NCBI RefSeq assembly: GCF_000281045.1
Contig: NW_008246079.1
Coordinates: 3,735-67,734 of the forward strand
DNA: 64,000 bases
Reading direction: 5' to 3'
Source: Saprolegnia diclina VS20
Lineage: Eukaryota; Oomycota; Saprolegniomycetes; Saprolegniales; Saprolegniaceae
The notes below the pieces were generated by a model. That model was given only the letters and a program-made list of their open reading frames with translations, searched no databases and was not told the origin of the DNA. The position numbers were made by a program, and so were the translations under genes. Below are positions 29,387 through 39,262 of the stretch, piece by piece (within the stretch, counting starts at the first letter, position 1; the number at the start of each line of letters is the position of its first letter).

Positions 29387-29719
29387 TTAGTTGTCGCGAA
29401 ACGCGCGTCGAGGCTCGTCCCCCTCGTCGACTGTCGGCGCTCGCAGGTGCGGCGTGGAGAAGCGCGGAAACGTGATCGCATTCAAATCGATCGTTGCCAC
29501 GGGCCTGCGTGGCGGCGGCGTCTGCTTCGGGCACGCGCCGGCCGAGTACGTGAACGCCCGATTGCTGCACTTTGCCTTCTCCGCGAGGCACGCGTTCGTG
29601 TAGATAACGCCGTCCGAGCCGCATTGCAGCTCCACGATCGGCAGACACAACTCGTCTCCGCACGCGTGGACGCCTACGCACGCGACTGCCAGCAGCGCGA
29701 CGGTCCGCGCTCCTCGCAT
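29387..29719 (-). CDS. Secreted Kazal-type protease inhibitor 2
   Basis: Started at the ATG at 29719 because it opens a signal peptide (MRGARTVALLAVACVGVHA); the frame continues 29 codons upstream but those look non-coding. The product is 110 residues. Its single Kazal domain contains LQCGSDGVIYTNAC, AEKAKC and SAGACP. The tail has IDLNAITFPRFSTPHLRAP, matching ITFPxxxxTPHLRxxP in inhibitor 1 and suggesting a conserved function beyond the inhibitory fold. It is a tandem duplicate of 28492-28812, about 575 bp apart in the same orientation. Confidence 0.87.
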   Translation of the reverse strand: MRGARTVALLAVACVGVHACGDELCLPIVELQCGSDGVIYTNACLAEKAKCSNRAFTYSAGACPKQTPPPRRPVATIDLNAITFPRFSTPHLRAPTVDEGDEPRRAFRDN

Positions 29720-30244
29720 TGTTTGGTCGATTGCGTGTTTAGAAGTGAGTTGCTGTGGCCAATCGGAGCGCCGTGTGACAGAAGGGACGGGCTGACCGAC
29801 ACGCACCGCGCGTTGCCAACGGCGCTCAGTTCAAGGACGACCTCGCCTTGCGCATTTGTCTGCATGCGTCAAGCTCGTGCGTTAGCGAGATTTAGGTATG
29901 ACCTACACATGCCATGTGCCGCCCGTGCTGGGCGATCGCCATTTCAAGAAGCCGCATGTCACACTTATTAACCGGATTTTCCGGATGACGTGGCAGAGCT
30001 GGAAGCGGCCATTATGCGGAACGTCGCTGCCACTGAGTTGGACTGATAAGATTAAGAATCAAAGCCATTGCAGTAATTTGGACATCTACCAAACACGTCT
30101 CTGGCGCAGAGGCTCTGGCGCAGCAGATGTGCTTCAATCCAGCATCAATCAACCCTTGGGCGATTTCATTGGATCAGCTAATTTAGCTCCGCAAATCACA
30201 TGCGACTAGGTACAATCCAGCGACAGAAAAGTGCAATTGACAAC
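29720..30244. other. Divergent intergenic region
   Basis: About 525 bp between Kazal gene 2 (-) and LRR-like paralog 3 (+). It should hold both promoters. No gene seen. Confidence 0.5.
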
Positions 30245-31519
30245 ATGGCCCTTTCGCTCAGCGCCGACGTCCTTGGGACGATCGCCACCTTCGTCGCATG
30301 TCCCTACACGTTCCAAGCCCTCGTGGAGCTCTCGCCGTACGAAGAGCTCGGCGACCCGCTCCAAGCCTTTGTCACTCTCGCGCGCTCCGTGCCCGCGGCG
30401 TACCTCTGGCCTCGCCTGCGCTGCGACGCCCTCACGCCGGACGAGCTCGCATCTGTCGGCGCCTTCGCCTCGCTTCGACCACTGCTGTGCTTTGGTGGTA
30501 TTCCGCGAGCCAACTACGCCTTCCTGGAGGAGGCGCGCATTGTTTTTACCAAGCCCGTGTCGCTGGCGGTCGCCGCCGCGCTACTGGGACCCAACGTCGA
30601 TGAGATGTCGCTGGTGCTAGACCAGGCGGACGATCCAAGCGATATCGCAGCCTTTCTCGAGGCATTAGCTGCGACACCGCGACTGCGCAAGGTTCAATTT
30701 CGCCTTGGCGCCACTTTGGTGCCACGCCTCGTGACGCCGCTGCTTCACGGGCTCTTCCAGCATCCGAGCATCCGAGACGTGGCCATCGATGGATCTACCT
30801 GGGAGACAGTCCCTTCGTTCGTCATGGACTTGCTCCTCGAGTTGCTGCAGCAGCCGCGCATAGAAGCCTTCGCGCTTCGCGGTATGGCTTCTCAAGGGGA
30901 GCTCTTGGACGCACTTCGAACCTCGCGACTGCGCAGCATTGACTTTGTGCGCCAAGGCAACCTCAGCGATCGACTACCGTCGTCGCTGCGACACCTCAAA
31001 CTTAAATCCAAGTTTGGCGGCGCATGGCAGCCTGCCGACGTCCTCGACGGCGCTCGGCTCACGCATCTCGAGCTACTCGGTGCGGCTGCCACCAGCTTCA
31101 CGACCGAGCCCACGGACCTCTGCTCCGCGCTCCGAGCTATGCCGGCGCTCGAGTACCTCGCCATTGACCACGTATCTGCATCTGACGCCCAGAGCTTGGC
31201 CGAGCTCTTGCCGACGCTCGGTCACCTCGAGGAGCTTCGCCTCGACTGCGCAACGCTCTCGACAGCGCACCTTGCATTTCTCGCGCGCTGCCGCCGCCTC
31301 CAGCGCGCCGCCTTGCGCAACGTTGCTTGGGACCATGCTCGCTCGTGGGAACATTGGATCGATGACGCAGTCTCCCCCGCGCTGCGCCATCTGTGCCTCG
31401 CAGGCCACGCGATGCCAACGGCCGAGATCACTCGTCTCTTCCGCGACCTCTGTCCTCGCCTCGTAGTGTGCTGTCTGAGCACAAACGACCGCTGTGCGCT
31501 TCCGGACAAGGATGCTTGA
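30245..31519 (+). CDS. LRR/F-box-like protein, paralog 3
   Basis: A single exon. The ATG at 30245 (MALSLSADVLGTIATFV) matches the starts of the other two copies; an ATG at 30200 would add 15 residues. It has 424 residues from 30245. The N-terminal block ADVLGTIATFVACPYTFQAL closely parallels ADVVQHIAAYVRCPYALGAF of paralog 1. Degenerate leucine-rich repeats follow (LRSIDFVRQG, LTHLELLGAA, LEYLAIDHV, LEELRLDCATL, LQRAALRNVAW) and the family C-terminus LRHLCLAGHAMPTAEI with a final VVCC. The role is unknown; a ubiquitin-ligase receptor is possible by fold only. Confidence 0.75.
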   Translation: MALSLSADVLGTIATFVACPYTFQALVELSPYEELGDPLQAFVTLARSVPAAYLWPRLRCDALTPDELASVGAFASLRPLLCFGGIPRANYAFLEEARIVFTKPVSLAVAAALLGPNVDEMSLVLDQADDPSDIAAFLEALAATPRLRKVQFRLGATLVPRLVTPLLHGLFQHPSIRDVAIDGSTWETVPSFVMDLLLELLQQPRIEAFALRGMASQGELLDALRTSRLRSIDFVRQGNLSDRLPSSLRHLKLKSKFGGAWQPADVLDGARLTHLELLGAAATSFTTEPTDLCSALRAMPALEYLAIDHVSASDAQSLAELLPTLGHLEELRLDCATLSTAHLAFLARCRRLQRAALRNVAWDHARSWEHWIDDAVSPALRHLCLAGHAMPTAEITRLFRDLCPRLVVCCLSTNDRCALPDKDA

Positions 31520-31612
31520 AGCTGCAATTTGATGTTTACTCGGTAACATTTACTCACGAATTATGGACAACTTGTATTTTGTACACAGATGGAGCGCTTC
31601 TGCAGGCTACTC

Positions 31613-32388
31613 TCAAGCAGCTGTCTTTTGCTTCTTGCACGTCGACGGACGGGAATGGTGTCGAGGCTTCGTGGCCGCCGACATTTCTGCGCCGACTGTC
31701 GACCGATGCCGGACGCGTCGACGCTTCTTCACTCCTCCCGATCGTCGGAGGCTGCTGCTGTCCTCGATTTGAAGGTGCTCGCATTCGTTCAGCGCTTGGA
31801 GCTGCTCCAAGAGGATGTTGGCGAAGACCTTGAGCGAGTCGTTGGGCGCGATCTCCAAGCGCGCTCGAACCCGCTCGCGCAAGATCGCCGGCTGCACCCT
31901 CTCCACGATAGCGGCCACAATGAGCCGCCCATACGTGGCCATCTCGGTCTGCAGCGCGGCCTCCTCCACGAGTCTGCCCACTTGAACCCCACGAGTCTGC
32001 CCACTTGAACCATAAAGTCAAGGCGCTGGCCGTTGGCATCCCCCGTCGGCGACAAGGGCATGTGCAGCGAGGCAAAGCATTTGCGAATGTCGTCCGCCGA
32101 CTTGATATGGGGCGTCTCCATGATCGTGGCGAGCCGGGTGCGCAGGCCCCTCTCAGTGAGGCTGGCGGGGTCCATGTGCCAGTCAAACTCGCACGCAACT
32201 CTGAGCAAGTCGGGGTCCACGCAGCTCGTCCACGACGCGACGCAACCGGCAAGCGGGACGTTGACAGCCCGGCAGTACAACGCCATGTCGCGGCAGTAGT
32301 CTCTGTACGCGCGCCTCCAGCGCACGAGGTCGACCCGCCCCAAGGACGTGATCGGCGGCGCGTTGGGCGGCGAGCGCCAGAGTGGCAT
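31613..32388 (-). pseudogene. Retrotransposon gag-like gene with a 23-bp duplication frameshift
   Basis: The ATG at 32388 (MPLWRSPPNAPP) opens a frame with WRRAYRDYCRDMALYC, CVDPDLLRVACEFDWHMD and DIRKCFASLHM, resembling the gag region of oomycete LTR retroelements. At 31966-32011 an exact 23-bp tandem duplication shifts the frame. Deleting one copy rejoins MVQVGRLVEEAALQTEMATY to the second frame, which runs to 31613 with ERVQPAILRERVRARLEI and a basic C-terminus. No protease, reverse transcriptase, LTR or primer-binding site is present nearby, so this is a solitary gag-like gene, domesticated or decaying. A 41-50 nt intron spanning the duplication with a GAG acceptor would also restore frame, but that acceptor differs from nearly all others here. 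Confidence 0.6.
31966..32011. repeat. Exact 23-bp tandem duplication
   Basis: CCACGAGTCTGCCCACTTGA plus ACC occurs at 31966-31988 and again, identically, at 31989-32011. It lies inside the gag-like gene and breaks its frame. Identity of the copies implies a recent event or an assembly error. Confidence 0.95.
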
Positions 32389-32503
32389 CGAAGTGTCTCC
32401 CAGCGTGCAGCTCGCTTTGTAACTATGTCGAAGTTTAGCGAGCACAAAAACGCGTTTGTCTAGTAACTTCGACAAATGTGTAGTAGTAGTAAGCGTCTCT
32501 AAA

Positions 32504-35500
32504 CTAGACGTGGACGTCGTCGTCGCCTGGTACAATCATGTTGATGTCGAAGGAAAGGCCAGTGTCGTGGTCGGCAAGGCAGTCGTCGTTGTCTTCGTTG
32601 GCCATCGGACAGTCCTGCTCGTCATCGTCGTCATCGTCGGATGGATTGTCCGACGGCATCGCAATCGCAAAGTTGATGGCGCCGAGCGTCGAGAGCACGG
32701 ACGGGTCGAGGCGCTCTGGCTGGTCGCGTATCGCCCAGACAAAGAAGCCGAGGGGCATGAGAAACGCGCCTTCGGGCCACCCGCCGCCACGCATCGGGAC
32801 GTGGAAGAGCAGTGGGACGCGCGAATCACTGTGGAGCGTCGTGTAGTGCTCAATGCACTGCAGGACGAGCACGGCCGAGTAGACGCGCTTGCCCGTCGAG
32901 AGAGGGGTGACGGCCGACGGCACCCAAAGCAGTGCCAGCGACTCGACGTACTTGGTCTCCATCTCGGCCAGCCACGATTCGCGCTTGGCGTCCAGCAGTA
33001 GCAAGTCGGTGCCCCAGAGATCGCGCGGCCACGGCGACGTCGCCGGCACCTCGAACGTCGTCGGCGGGTGCGTCGGGAACTCGGCTGCTAAGAGCGTCAT
33101 ACCTTCTGGAATCACGTCGAGCGGCACGTCGTCCCACTCGAAGCCGAGCGCGTCCAATTGCGCTAAAGCCGACGGCATGATACCGGTCGGCGTCAGCTGC
33201 CGCAGCCATGCGACGACCTGGCCGAGCGCCATGCCGTGCGCGGACGCCGGCCAGACGGCGACGGGCTGGATGACGAAGTCGCGCGGCACGTGCAAATGGT
33301 CAAAGAGGGCCTTGAAGGTCGCGAGCGCCTCAAGCTTGGCGAGCCAGCGCGCGTCGAGGTCGATGCCGCGGACGCGGAGCTCGAACCGGTGGTTCATGGT
33401 CGCAAACGTCTGCCCGATTTCAAGCGACAGCAAGCACGCGCCGACTGCGACGTCTGCGAGCTTCTCGGGGCACGCGGGCGAGACGTCGCCGAGGCGCGTG
33501 TACTCGGACGGCGGCGAGCGCAGTCGCATCCACAGATCGAGCGCTTGGAGGTGCGCGATCCATTGGCGGTGGGCGTCGTCGAAAAACACAAAGCCGAGCT
33601 CCGAGAGCTGGTCGCGCACGGGCGTCGGCATCGCGTCGTCGCTGCGCAGGCGCTGGGCGAACACACCGAGCTTGAGCTTCCACGTCATGGACGGCCACGT
33701 GCGGTCGTTCTCGGGCACGACGAACGTCGGCGGCACCTCCAAGTGCCCGTGCATCCGCTTGAACGCGCGAAGGGCTTCGACCGCGACGTTGTAGACCACC
33801 ATGGACGGGCGCGGCGCCGGCGACACGGGCACCGACCGGCTCGGCGTACTTGGCGTCGAACGAATGTGCGCGATGGGCGAGGGTGCGACCGGTGTTGCCG
33901 GGCTCGAGGCCGGTGCGGGTTGAAGGGCGTCGGCCGCCGCGACGCGAATGGCCTCGATCGTCGTTCGCGGCAGCAACAGCATGCGTTTGGCCGTCGTCAT
34001 GCACTCGACCCAGTGGCCGAGCCGCGCGCCGTGCAGGTCGCTGGGCCACTCGGCGTCAGATGGCACGACAAAATCGGACGGGACCGTCTTTCGGCCGTGG
34101 AGACGGTAAAAGATCCGGAGACCGTTCACAATGTGCGCCCACGTCGCCGTCGAGTTAAAGCGAAAGCCGATCGCGCGCAGCTTGGCGGTCTGGTCGGACT
34201 GGAGCTTGGTCGCGCGGAGGCCCACGAACCACGCGAGCTCGCCCAAGTGCACATGGTGCCACTGCGTCGGCCAGGCCAGCGTGGCGGGCACGACAAAGTC
34301 CAGCGGCACCGACGCCTCGCCGACAACGCGTCGGTAGGCGTCGACGAGCGACACAAAGCCGTCAAAGGGTGGCACGTCGGCCAAGAGACCTATGCTTCGC
34401 AGCAGCCTCTCCATGTCGGACGGGATCTCAAACCAGTGGTATCGCAGCGACGGCGGCACGAACGACAAGAGAATGTTGGCGGCGCCCGACGGCCACGCCT
34501 CGTCGCCGGCCGGCACAACAAAGTCGGTCGGGATCGCGTCGACGCGGCCGTAGAGGCGCTTGTACACGACAAGCGCTTCGATCTGAACCGACAAGTCGAT
34601 GGTGAGCACGACGCGCTCGCCGGACGACGGGTCTCGCACGACGCAGCGCGACGAGGGCGCGGCCGAGCGCCACGTCAGACCTATGGCGCGGAGATCGGCT
34701 TCTCTTGCGACGTCGTACATGCGCTTGTAGCTGCAGATCTTGGAGACGATGATGCCGAGGCGCATGCCGCGACAGCTCTCGGGCCACTGCCGCGTCTGAA
34801 CCGACGGCACGACAAAGTCCCGCGGCACTTCGGCGGCGCCGTGCAGTGCGCGGTAAATCGCAATCGCAAGCGCCTTCTGGTGCCAGTCGGCAACCTGCGG
34901 CGCCACGGCCGTTGTGGATGCGACTGCCATGGTTGGCGCGACTGCCGGGGTCGGCGGCCGTGGCAGCGGTCCTGACGGCGTCGGTTCCAGCACTTTGAGT
35001 TGTTGTCGAGGCGACGGCTCAATCGGAGGCCGCACTTGCGCCGCGTGTCCGAGTCGCGGTTGGGTCTGCAGCCACCGGATGCCTTCTGCAAGCGGGAAGC
35101 CGTGGCTGTGCTCCGGCCATGCAACGCCGGTCGTCGGAATCGTAAACGTCGGCGGGAGGCGCGCCGACCCGATTACGTCACGCAGCACTCGTCCCATCGC
35201 GCGCAGTCGCGCCTTGATGGATTCGACCTCGGCGGCCGTCTTGGGGGGGACCCACGGCAGAGCGCTGTTGTTCGTTGGTGGCGCCCAGAGTTCGCTGAGA
35301 GCCGCCGCGGTGGCGCGTGGCAGCAGCGACAGTCGGTGCGCGACGCGTGTGCGGTCCGACCAGTACCCGAGCCGGAGCCCCGCGAGGTCCGAGGGCCACG
35401 AAGCCGGCGCTACGAACGCGCTTGGCACGCGCAACGCGCCGTAGTTGTGCGCAAACTGCTGCAGCCCTCGGAGGATCCGCGCCCACGTTGCGTCCGCGTT

Positions 35501-38500
35501 AAAGTAAAACCCGGCTTCGTCCAGCAGCGTCAGCTGCTCCGCGTCCAGCGCTCGCGCCTTCAAGCCGACCGACCACGCGAGGTCCCCGAGCGCAAGGCCA
35601 CGCCACGCCTCGATCCACGGCCCGCCCGACGCCGGCACGACAAAGTCCCGGGCGATGGCGCCCGAGCCAAACTCGGCGCGGTACGTCTTGACGAGCTCCA
35701 CAAACGTCTTGAAGTCCGGAATGTCAACGACGATGCCCGCGGAGCGCACCCACTGGGACTGGCTGTCTGTGAGCTCGTACATGTGGGCGCGGAGCGACGG
35801 AATCACGTACTCGAGCACGACACCGCGCGCCGCGGCCGGCCATGCGTCGTCATCGTCGGACGGCACGACAAACCCGGCCGGGATCTTGAGATGGCCGTGG
35901 AGCCGCTTGAAGGTCACGACCGCCGAGATTAGCGGGTCCCAGCGCATGTTGCGGGCATGCATCTTGCCAGAGTCAGCGGACTGCAGGACGGCGCGCGTCA
36001 CCCCCCGCGTCGTGCGCCAGAGGAACCCGAGAGCGTCGAGCATGCGCTGGCGCTCGGGAGGCACCACAACGCTCGAGTAGCGCAGCTGCGTGACGAGGAT
36101 GCCGAGTGAGAGTCCGTGGAGGTGCGGCGGGTACGGCGCTGCTGCCGGGACGCGGTACGAGGTCGGCACGGCCAAGTCCCCGTGCTCCAACCGGTACAGA
36201 ATCATAGCCTCGATCTTGTGATCCCACGGTCGCTGCGGTCGCGGACCGGCTTTGCCCGACATTTCCGAGCCTTCGGTCTCGTTCGGGTCGAGCTTGACGC
36301 TACCCTCGCCGTCGCTCCCGTCGTCGTCAGCCGCGCTTACAGGCGCCGATGCTTGCGTCCAGTCAAACCCAAGGGCCTCCAGCGCCGCCTTGTACACGGG
36401 GTCGATCCACGGCTGCGTCCGGAGAGCGCAGAGGATAGCGCCGAGCTGGAGGCCGCGTCGCTCGAGGTCAGTCGCCTCGGGTGGCACCACATAGTCTTGC
36501 GGCACCTTGACGTCGCCAAACTCGGCGCGGTACGTCGTGAGCGCCGAGAGCACGTGGGCCCACAGTGCAGCCGCGTTCTGTGCTTCATCGTCGGTCGGGT
36601 GGCGGCTCTCGAGGCGCTCGATCTCTTGCTGAACGGACGCTGGCAGTTGCCGGAGCTCACGGATGCGCTGGAGGCGGCGATGCCAGCGGCCAAGCTGCAG
36701 TCCACAAATGTCCGTGGGCCACGCTTGGTCGTCCGTCGGCACGACAAAGCTCTCGTCGACGTCGACGCTTCCATGAATGGCCTTGTGTGCATGCAGCGCT
36801 CGCAGAATGCGCGCGTAGGTCGTCGGAGTGTTGAAGACAAAACCCGTCGCGGCAAGCTCCTCCTCGGCGCCGAACGCGAGCCCCGCGGCCCGCAGCCCGA
36901 CGCCAAATGCAAGCTCGCCGAGGCAGAGCCCGTCCCATCGTGCGGGCCAGTCGGGCGAAGCAGGCACTTGAAAGTCGAGGCCGACGCTGCCATGGCCAAA
37001 CTGGGCTCGAAAGACGCGGAGGAGATCGAGGAGTTCAGCCCAGGGCGGGAGGTCCTTGCAGAGCCCGAGCCCGTGGACGACCACTTGCTGCTCGACGTCT
37101 AGGTCGTAAAAGTGGTGCGGGAGGCGCCGGAGCATCTCGCGCACGACGATGCCACTCGCCTTGCGCGACCACGGCGGCGAATCGTCTGGTACAGTGAATC
37201 CAACGGGCACGTCGACATGGCCGTAGAGCGAGTGAAAGGTGCTGAGCGTTTCCACGAGGTCGACCAGCGGCACCGACTTGGTGCAGCCGACGCCGGGCAG
37301 CCGCGTCGCCCGGTGTTTGCTGACCCAAATGAACCCGAGGTCGTCGAGGTCGGCGATGCGGTGGGCGCGCTGGAGGTGGAGCGCGCCCCGGAACGCTGTG
37401 ATGTACGCGCCGAGCGTCATGCCACGCAGGTGCCGCGGCCACTGACGGTCGTGCTCGCCGACGGTAAACCCCTGCGGGACAAACAAATGCCCATAAATGG
37501 AGCGGTACGTAATGAGCGCGTCGACCTTGTCGGCCCACAAGACGCGGAGGCGCTGCAGGCGGCCCTCGTCGGCGTCCACTCGCTTGCGCTTGAGCGAGAG
37601 GAGGTTACTCAAAGAGGCCGGCGGTTCGTTCGGCGTGCGTGGCCGCATCGGCGGGTTGACCAAAAGCAGCTTCTTTGCTTGCCAGAACCGTCGCGCAAAG
37701 TGGCCGAGGCGCACGCCCCTCAGCGAGGCGTCCCACTCGTCTGTGTGCGGCACGACAAAGTCGGCGGGTACCGGGTTGGCGCCGTCGACGATGGTTTCGT
37801 ACGCGGCGATGCCTCGCTCGATGGACGCCCACGTCTCGGGCGATTGAAAAAGCAGCTGAGAGTAGTCGAGTTTGAACCGCTTGTCCCGCGGCAGCAGCTC
37901 GCGCTTGATGCCGAGGAACCACACGAGCTCGCCAAGGCCGAGGCCATGGAACTCGGTCGGCCACGCGTCGGTGGCGGGCACGAGATACTCTATCGGCACG
38001 GTCTGGCGCTTGACGTTGGTCTTGTAGAGCGTCAGGAGGCGCCGGACGTCGCTCCACTGCGGCAAATCGGTGCAGAGCGAGAGCCGGTGCACGGTCGCCA
38101 CCTCGTCGACGCCCAGATCGTAAAAGAAGCAGCGAAGCGTCTGCGGCGCGTACCACAGCATGGCGTTGGCCGCGTCCGCCGGCCACGCGTCTGACTTTTC
38201 GGGCACAATAAAGCCCTGCGGGATCTCCAAGTGCCCGTGGCGGTCGTGGTACGTCTGGAGCGCGGCGACGAGCGCCGAGAGATCGAGCTTCTGGATGCGC
38301 GGCTTGCCAAAGACGCTGACGACCGCGCGCTCAATGCCCTCGGTCGGCGCCCACACAAAGCCGATGGCCTCAAGCTGCTCGAAGCGGTCCGGGTCCTGCA
38401 TCTTGATCGCGTTGCGGGCGTTGGCCGAGATCATGCCCAGCGGGAGGCCATGCAGGTACGCCGGCCAGGGCTCGGTAGCGGGCACGCGGTAGCCCGAGGG

Positions 38501-38575
38501 CACGCGGCAGTGGCCGTAGACAGAGCGGAAGGTCGCGAAGGCTTGCACCTTGTGCTCCCACGGCGTCTCGATCAT
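32504..38575 (-). CDS. Giant HA-repeat protein (2023 residues)
   Basis: A single open frame from the ATG at 38575 to the TAG at 32504. It consists almost entirely of helicase-associated (HA) modules with the core VP..F.VP....WP....G..LG. The modules form four super-repeats starting near residues 6, 347, 783 and 1230. Each contains a canonical HA module, a variant lacking the LG motif but carrying a SLRxxxYEL-type helix (APQTLRCFFYDL, LRRLPHHFYDL, VIPSLRAHMYEL, VPPSLRYHWFEI), then two further modules. KRKRV near residue 330 could be a nuclear signal. Pro/Ser linkers separate blocks, and the C-terminus is acidic. No helicase motor is present. Nucleic-acid binding is inferred from the family. 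The paralog is at 39263-42550. Confidence 0.85.
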   Translation of the reverse strand: MIETPWEHKVQAFATFRSVYGHCRVPSGYRVPATEPWPAYLHGLPLGMISANARNAIKMQDPDRFEQLEAIGFVWAPTEGIERAVVSVFGKPRIQKLDLSALVAALQTYHDRHGHLEIPQGFIVPEKSDAWPADAANAMLWYAPQTLRCFFYDLGVDEVATVHRLSLCTDLPQWSDVRRLLTLYKTNVKRQTVPIEYLVPATDAWPTEFHGLGLGELVWFLGIKRELLPRDKRFKLDYSQLLFQSPETWASIERGIAAYETIVDGANPVPADFVVPHTDEWDASLRGVRLGHFARRFWQAKKLLLVNPPMRPRTPNEPPASLSNLLSLKRKRVDADEGRLQRLRVLWADKVDALITYRSIYGHLFVPQGFTVGEHDRQWPRHLRGMTLGAYITAFRGALHLQRAHRIADLDDLGFIWVSKHRATRLPGVGCTKSVPLVDLVETLSTFHSLYGHVDVPVGFTVPDDSPPWSRKASGIVVREMLRRLPHHFYDLDVEQQVVVHGLGLCKDLPPWAELLDLLRVFRAQFGHGSVGLDFQVPASPDWPARWDGLCLGELAFGVGLRAAGLAFGAEEELAATGFVFNTPTTYARILRALHAHKAIHGSVDVDESFVVPTDDQAWPTDICGLQLGRWHRRLQRIRELRQLPASVQQEIERLESRHPTDDEAQNAAALWAHVLSALTTYRAEFGDVKVPQDYVVPPEATDLERRGLQLGAILCALRTQPWIDPVYKAALEALGFDWTQASAPVSAADDDGSDGEGSVKLDPNETEGSEMSGKAGPRPQRPWDHKIEAMILYRLEHGDLAVPTSYRVPAAAPYPPHLHGLSLGILVTQLRYSSVVVPPERQRMLDALGFLWRTTRGVTRAVLQSADSGKMHARNMRWDPLISAVVTFKRLHGHLKIPAGFVVPSDDDDAWPAAARGVVLEYVIPSLRAHMYELTDSQSQWVRSAGIVVDIPDFKTFVELVKTYRAEFGSGAIARDFVVPASGGPWIEAWRGLALGDLAWSVGLKARALDAEQLTLLDEAGFYFNADATWARILRGLQQFAHNYGALRVPSAFVAPASWPSDLAGLRLGYWSDRTRVAHRLSLLPRATAAALSELWAPPTNNSALPWVPPKTAAEVESIKARLRAMGRVLRDVIGSARLPPTFTIPTTGVAWPEHSHGFPLAEGIRWLQTQPRLGHAAQVRPPIEPSPRQQLKVLEPTPSGPLPRPPTPAVAPTMAVASTTAVAPQVADWHQKALAIAIYRALHGAAEVPRDFVVPSVQTRQWPESCRGMRLGIIVSKICSYKRMYDVAREADLRAIGLTWRSAAPSSRCVVRDPSSGERVVLTIDLSVQIEALVVYKRLYGRVDAIPTDFVVPAGDEAWPSGAANILLSFVPPSLRYHWFEIPSDMERLLRSIGLLADVPPFDGFVSLVDAYRRVVGEASVPLDFVVPATLAWPTQWHHVHLGELAWFVGLRATKLQSDQTAKLRAIGFRFNSTATWAHIVNGLRIFYRLHGRKTVPSDFVVPSDAEWPSDLHGARLGHWVECMTTAKRMLLLPRTTIEAIRVAAADALQPAPASSPATPVAPSPIAHIRSTPSTPSRSVPVSPAPRPSMVVYNVAVEALRAFKRMHGHLEVPPTFVVPENDRTWPSMTWKLKLGVFAQRLRSDDAMPTPVRDQLSELGFVFFDDAHRQWIAHLQALDLWMRLRSPPSEYTRLGDVSPACPEKLADVAVGACLLSLEIGQTFATMNHRFELRVRGIDLDARWLAKLEALATFKALFDHLHVPRDFVIQPVAVWPASAHGMALGQVVAWLRQLTPTGIMPSALAQLDALGFEWDDVPLDVIPEGMTLLAAEFPTHPPTTFEVPATSPWPRDLWGTDLLLLDAKRESWLAEMETKYVESLALLWVPSAVTPLSTGKRVYSAVLVLQCIEHYTTLHSDSRVPLLFHVPMRGGGWPEGAFLMPLGFFVWAIRDQPERLDPSVLSTLGAINFAIAMPSDNPSDDDDDDEQDCPMANEDNDDCLADHDTGLSFDINMIVPGDDDVHV

Positions 38576-39262
38576 CGGTGCTTATGCCAACTGCACCGCG
38601 CCGTCGTCACGACCACGTGCAACAGGACCACCTGGTATTCATTTCGACGGATATCATTACAGTAGCCAAGTGTAGGCCGCAGAAGTTCATAAGCTTTGTC
38701 GTCGTTGTCTGGTCGTGCACCAATCACTGACGGCGACGACCATCGACACCATTAGCTGCCAAGGCGGCGACCGCCCAGCACCAGTCGTTTTGCCGACTCG
38801 TTAACGGTTAAAGCAGCGTGTTTCTAGACACTGCCAGCACCACTGACTCCAAGTCGACACACGATTTCACACTATTTCACGTAGCAGCAAGAACTAGCGA
38901 CATTGAGGTGGAAGGGTCCTGTCGTCGTGGCCAAACGATGATAGAAGGAAGCGTGTATATATTTATATTAGACTTTTGCACGGGATACTCTAAACTATTG
39001 CACGGGATGCCCTACAGCTGGAGGTGGCATATGCGTATCGAACCGTTCGTATTGGAGTGGCAGGGGTACGTGATTACCTCTGTCGGTCGGTCACAGTACT
39101 TGGCGCTAATGACGTGGCGCTCTGTGGTGGCATCGTGGAATGGTATGGACGAATATGGTCCAAAATTCGAGTGGAAGCCATTCCGAGTATCTACCAGTAT
39201 ATATATGTGCTTCTCGGTACAACGACGCCCAATCACTATTTTGTTTCATTGTGGGGTTACGT
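38576..39262. other. Intergenic region between HA genes
   Basis: About 690 bp upstream of the 2023-residue HA gene. TATA-like runs occur at about 38955-38970 (GTATATATTTATATT) and 39195-39206 (AGTATATATATG). No gene is supportable. Confidence 0.5.

Noticed and set aside
33236-34975. A 579-codon plus-strand open frame opposite the giant HA gene
   Set aside because: It is antisense to a repeat-rich conserved gene, is dominated by Arg/His/Arg-Arg runs, and reflects GC-biased codon positions, not a real gene.
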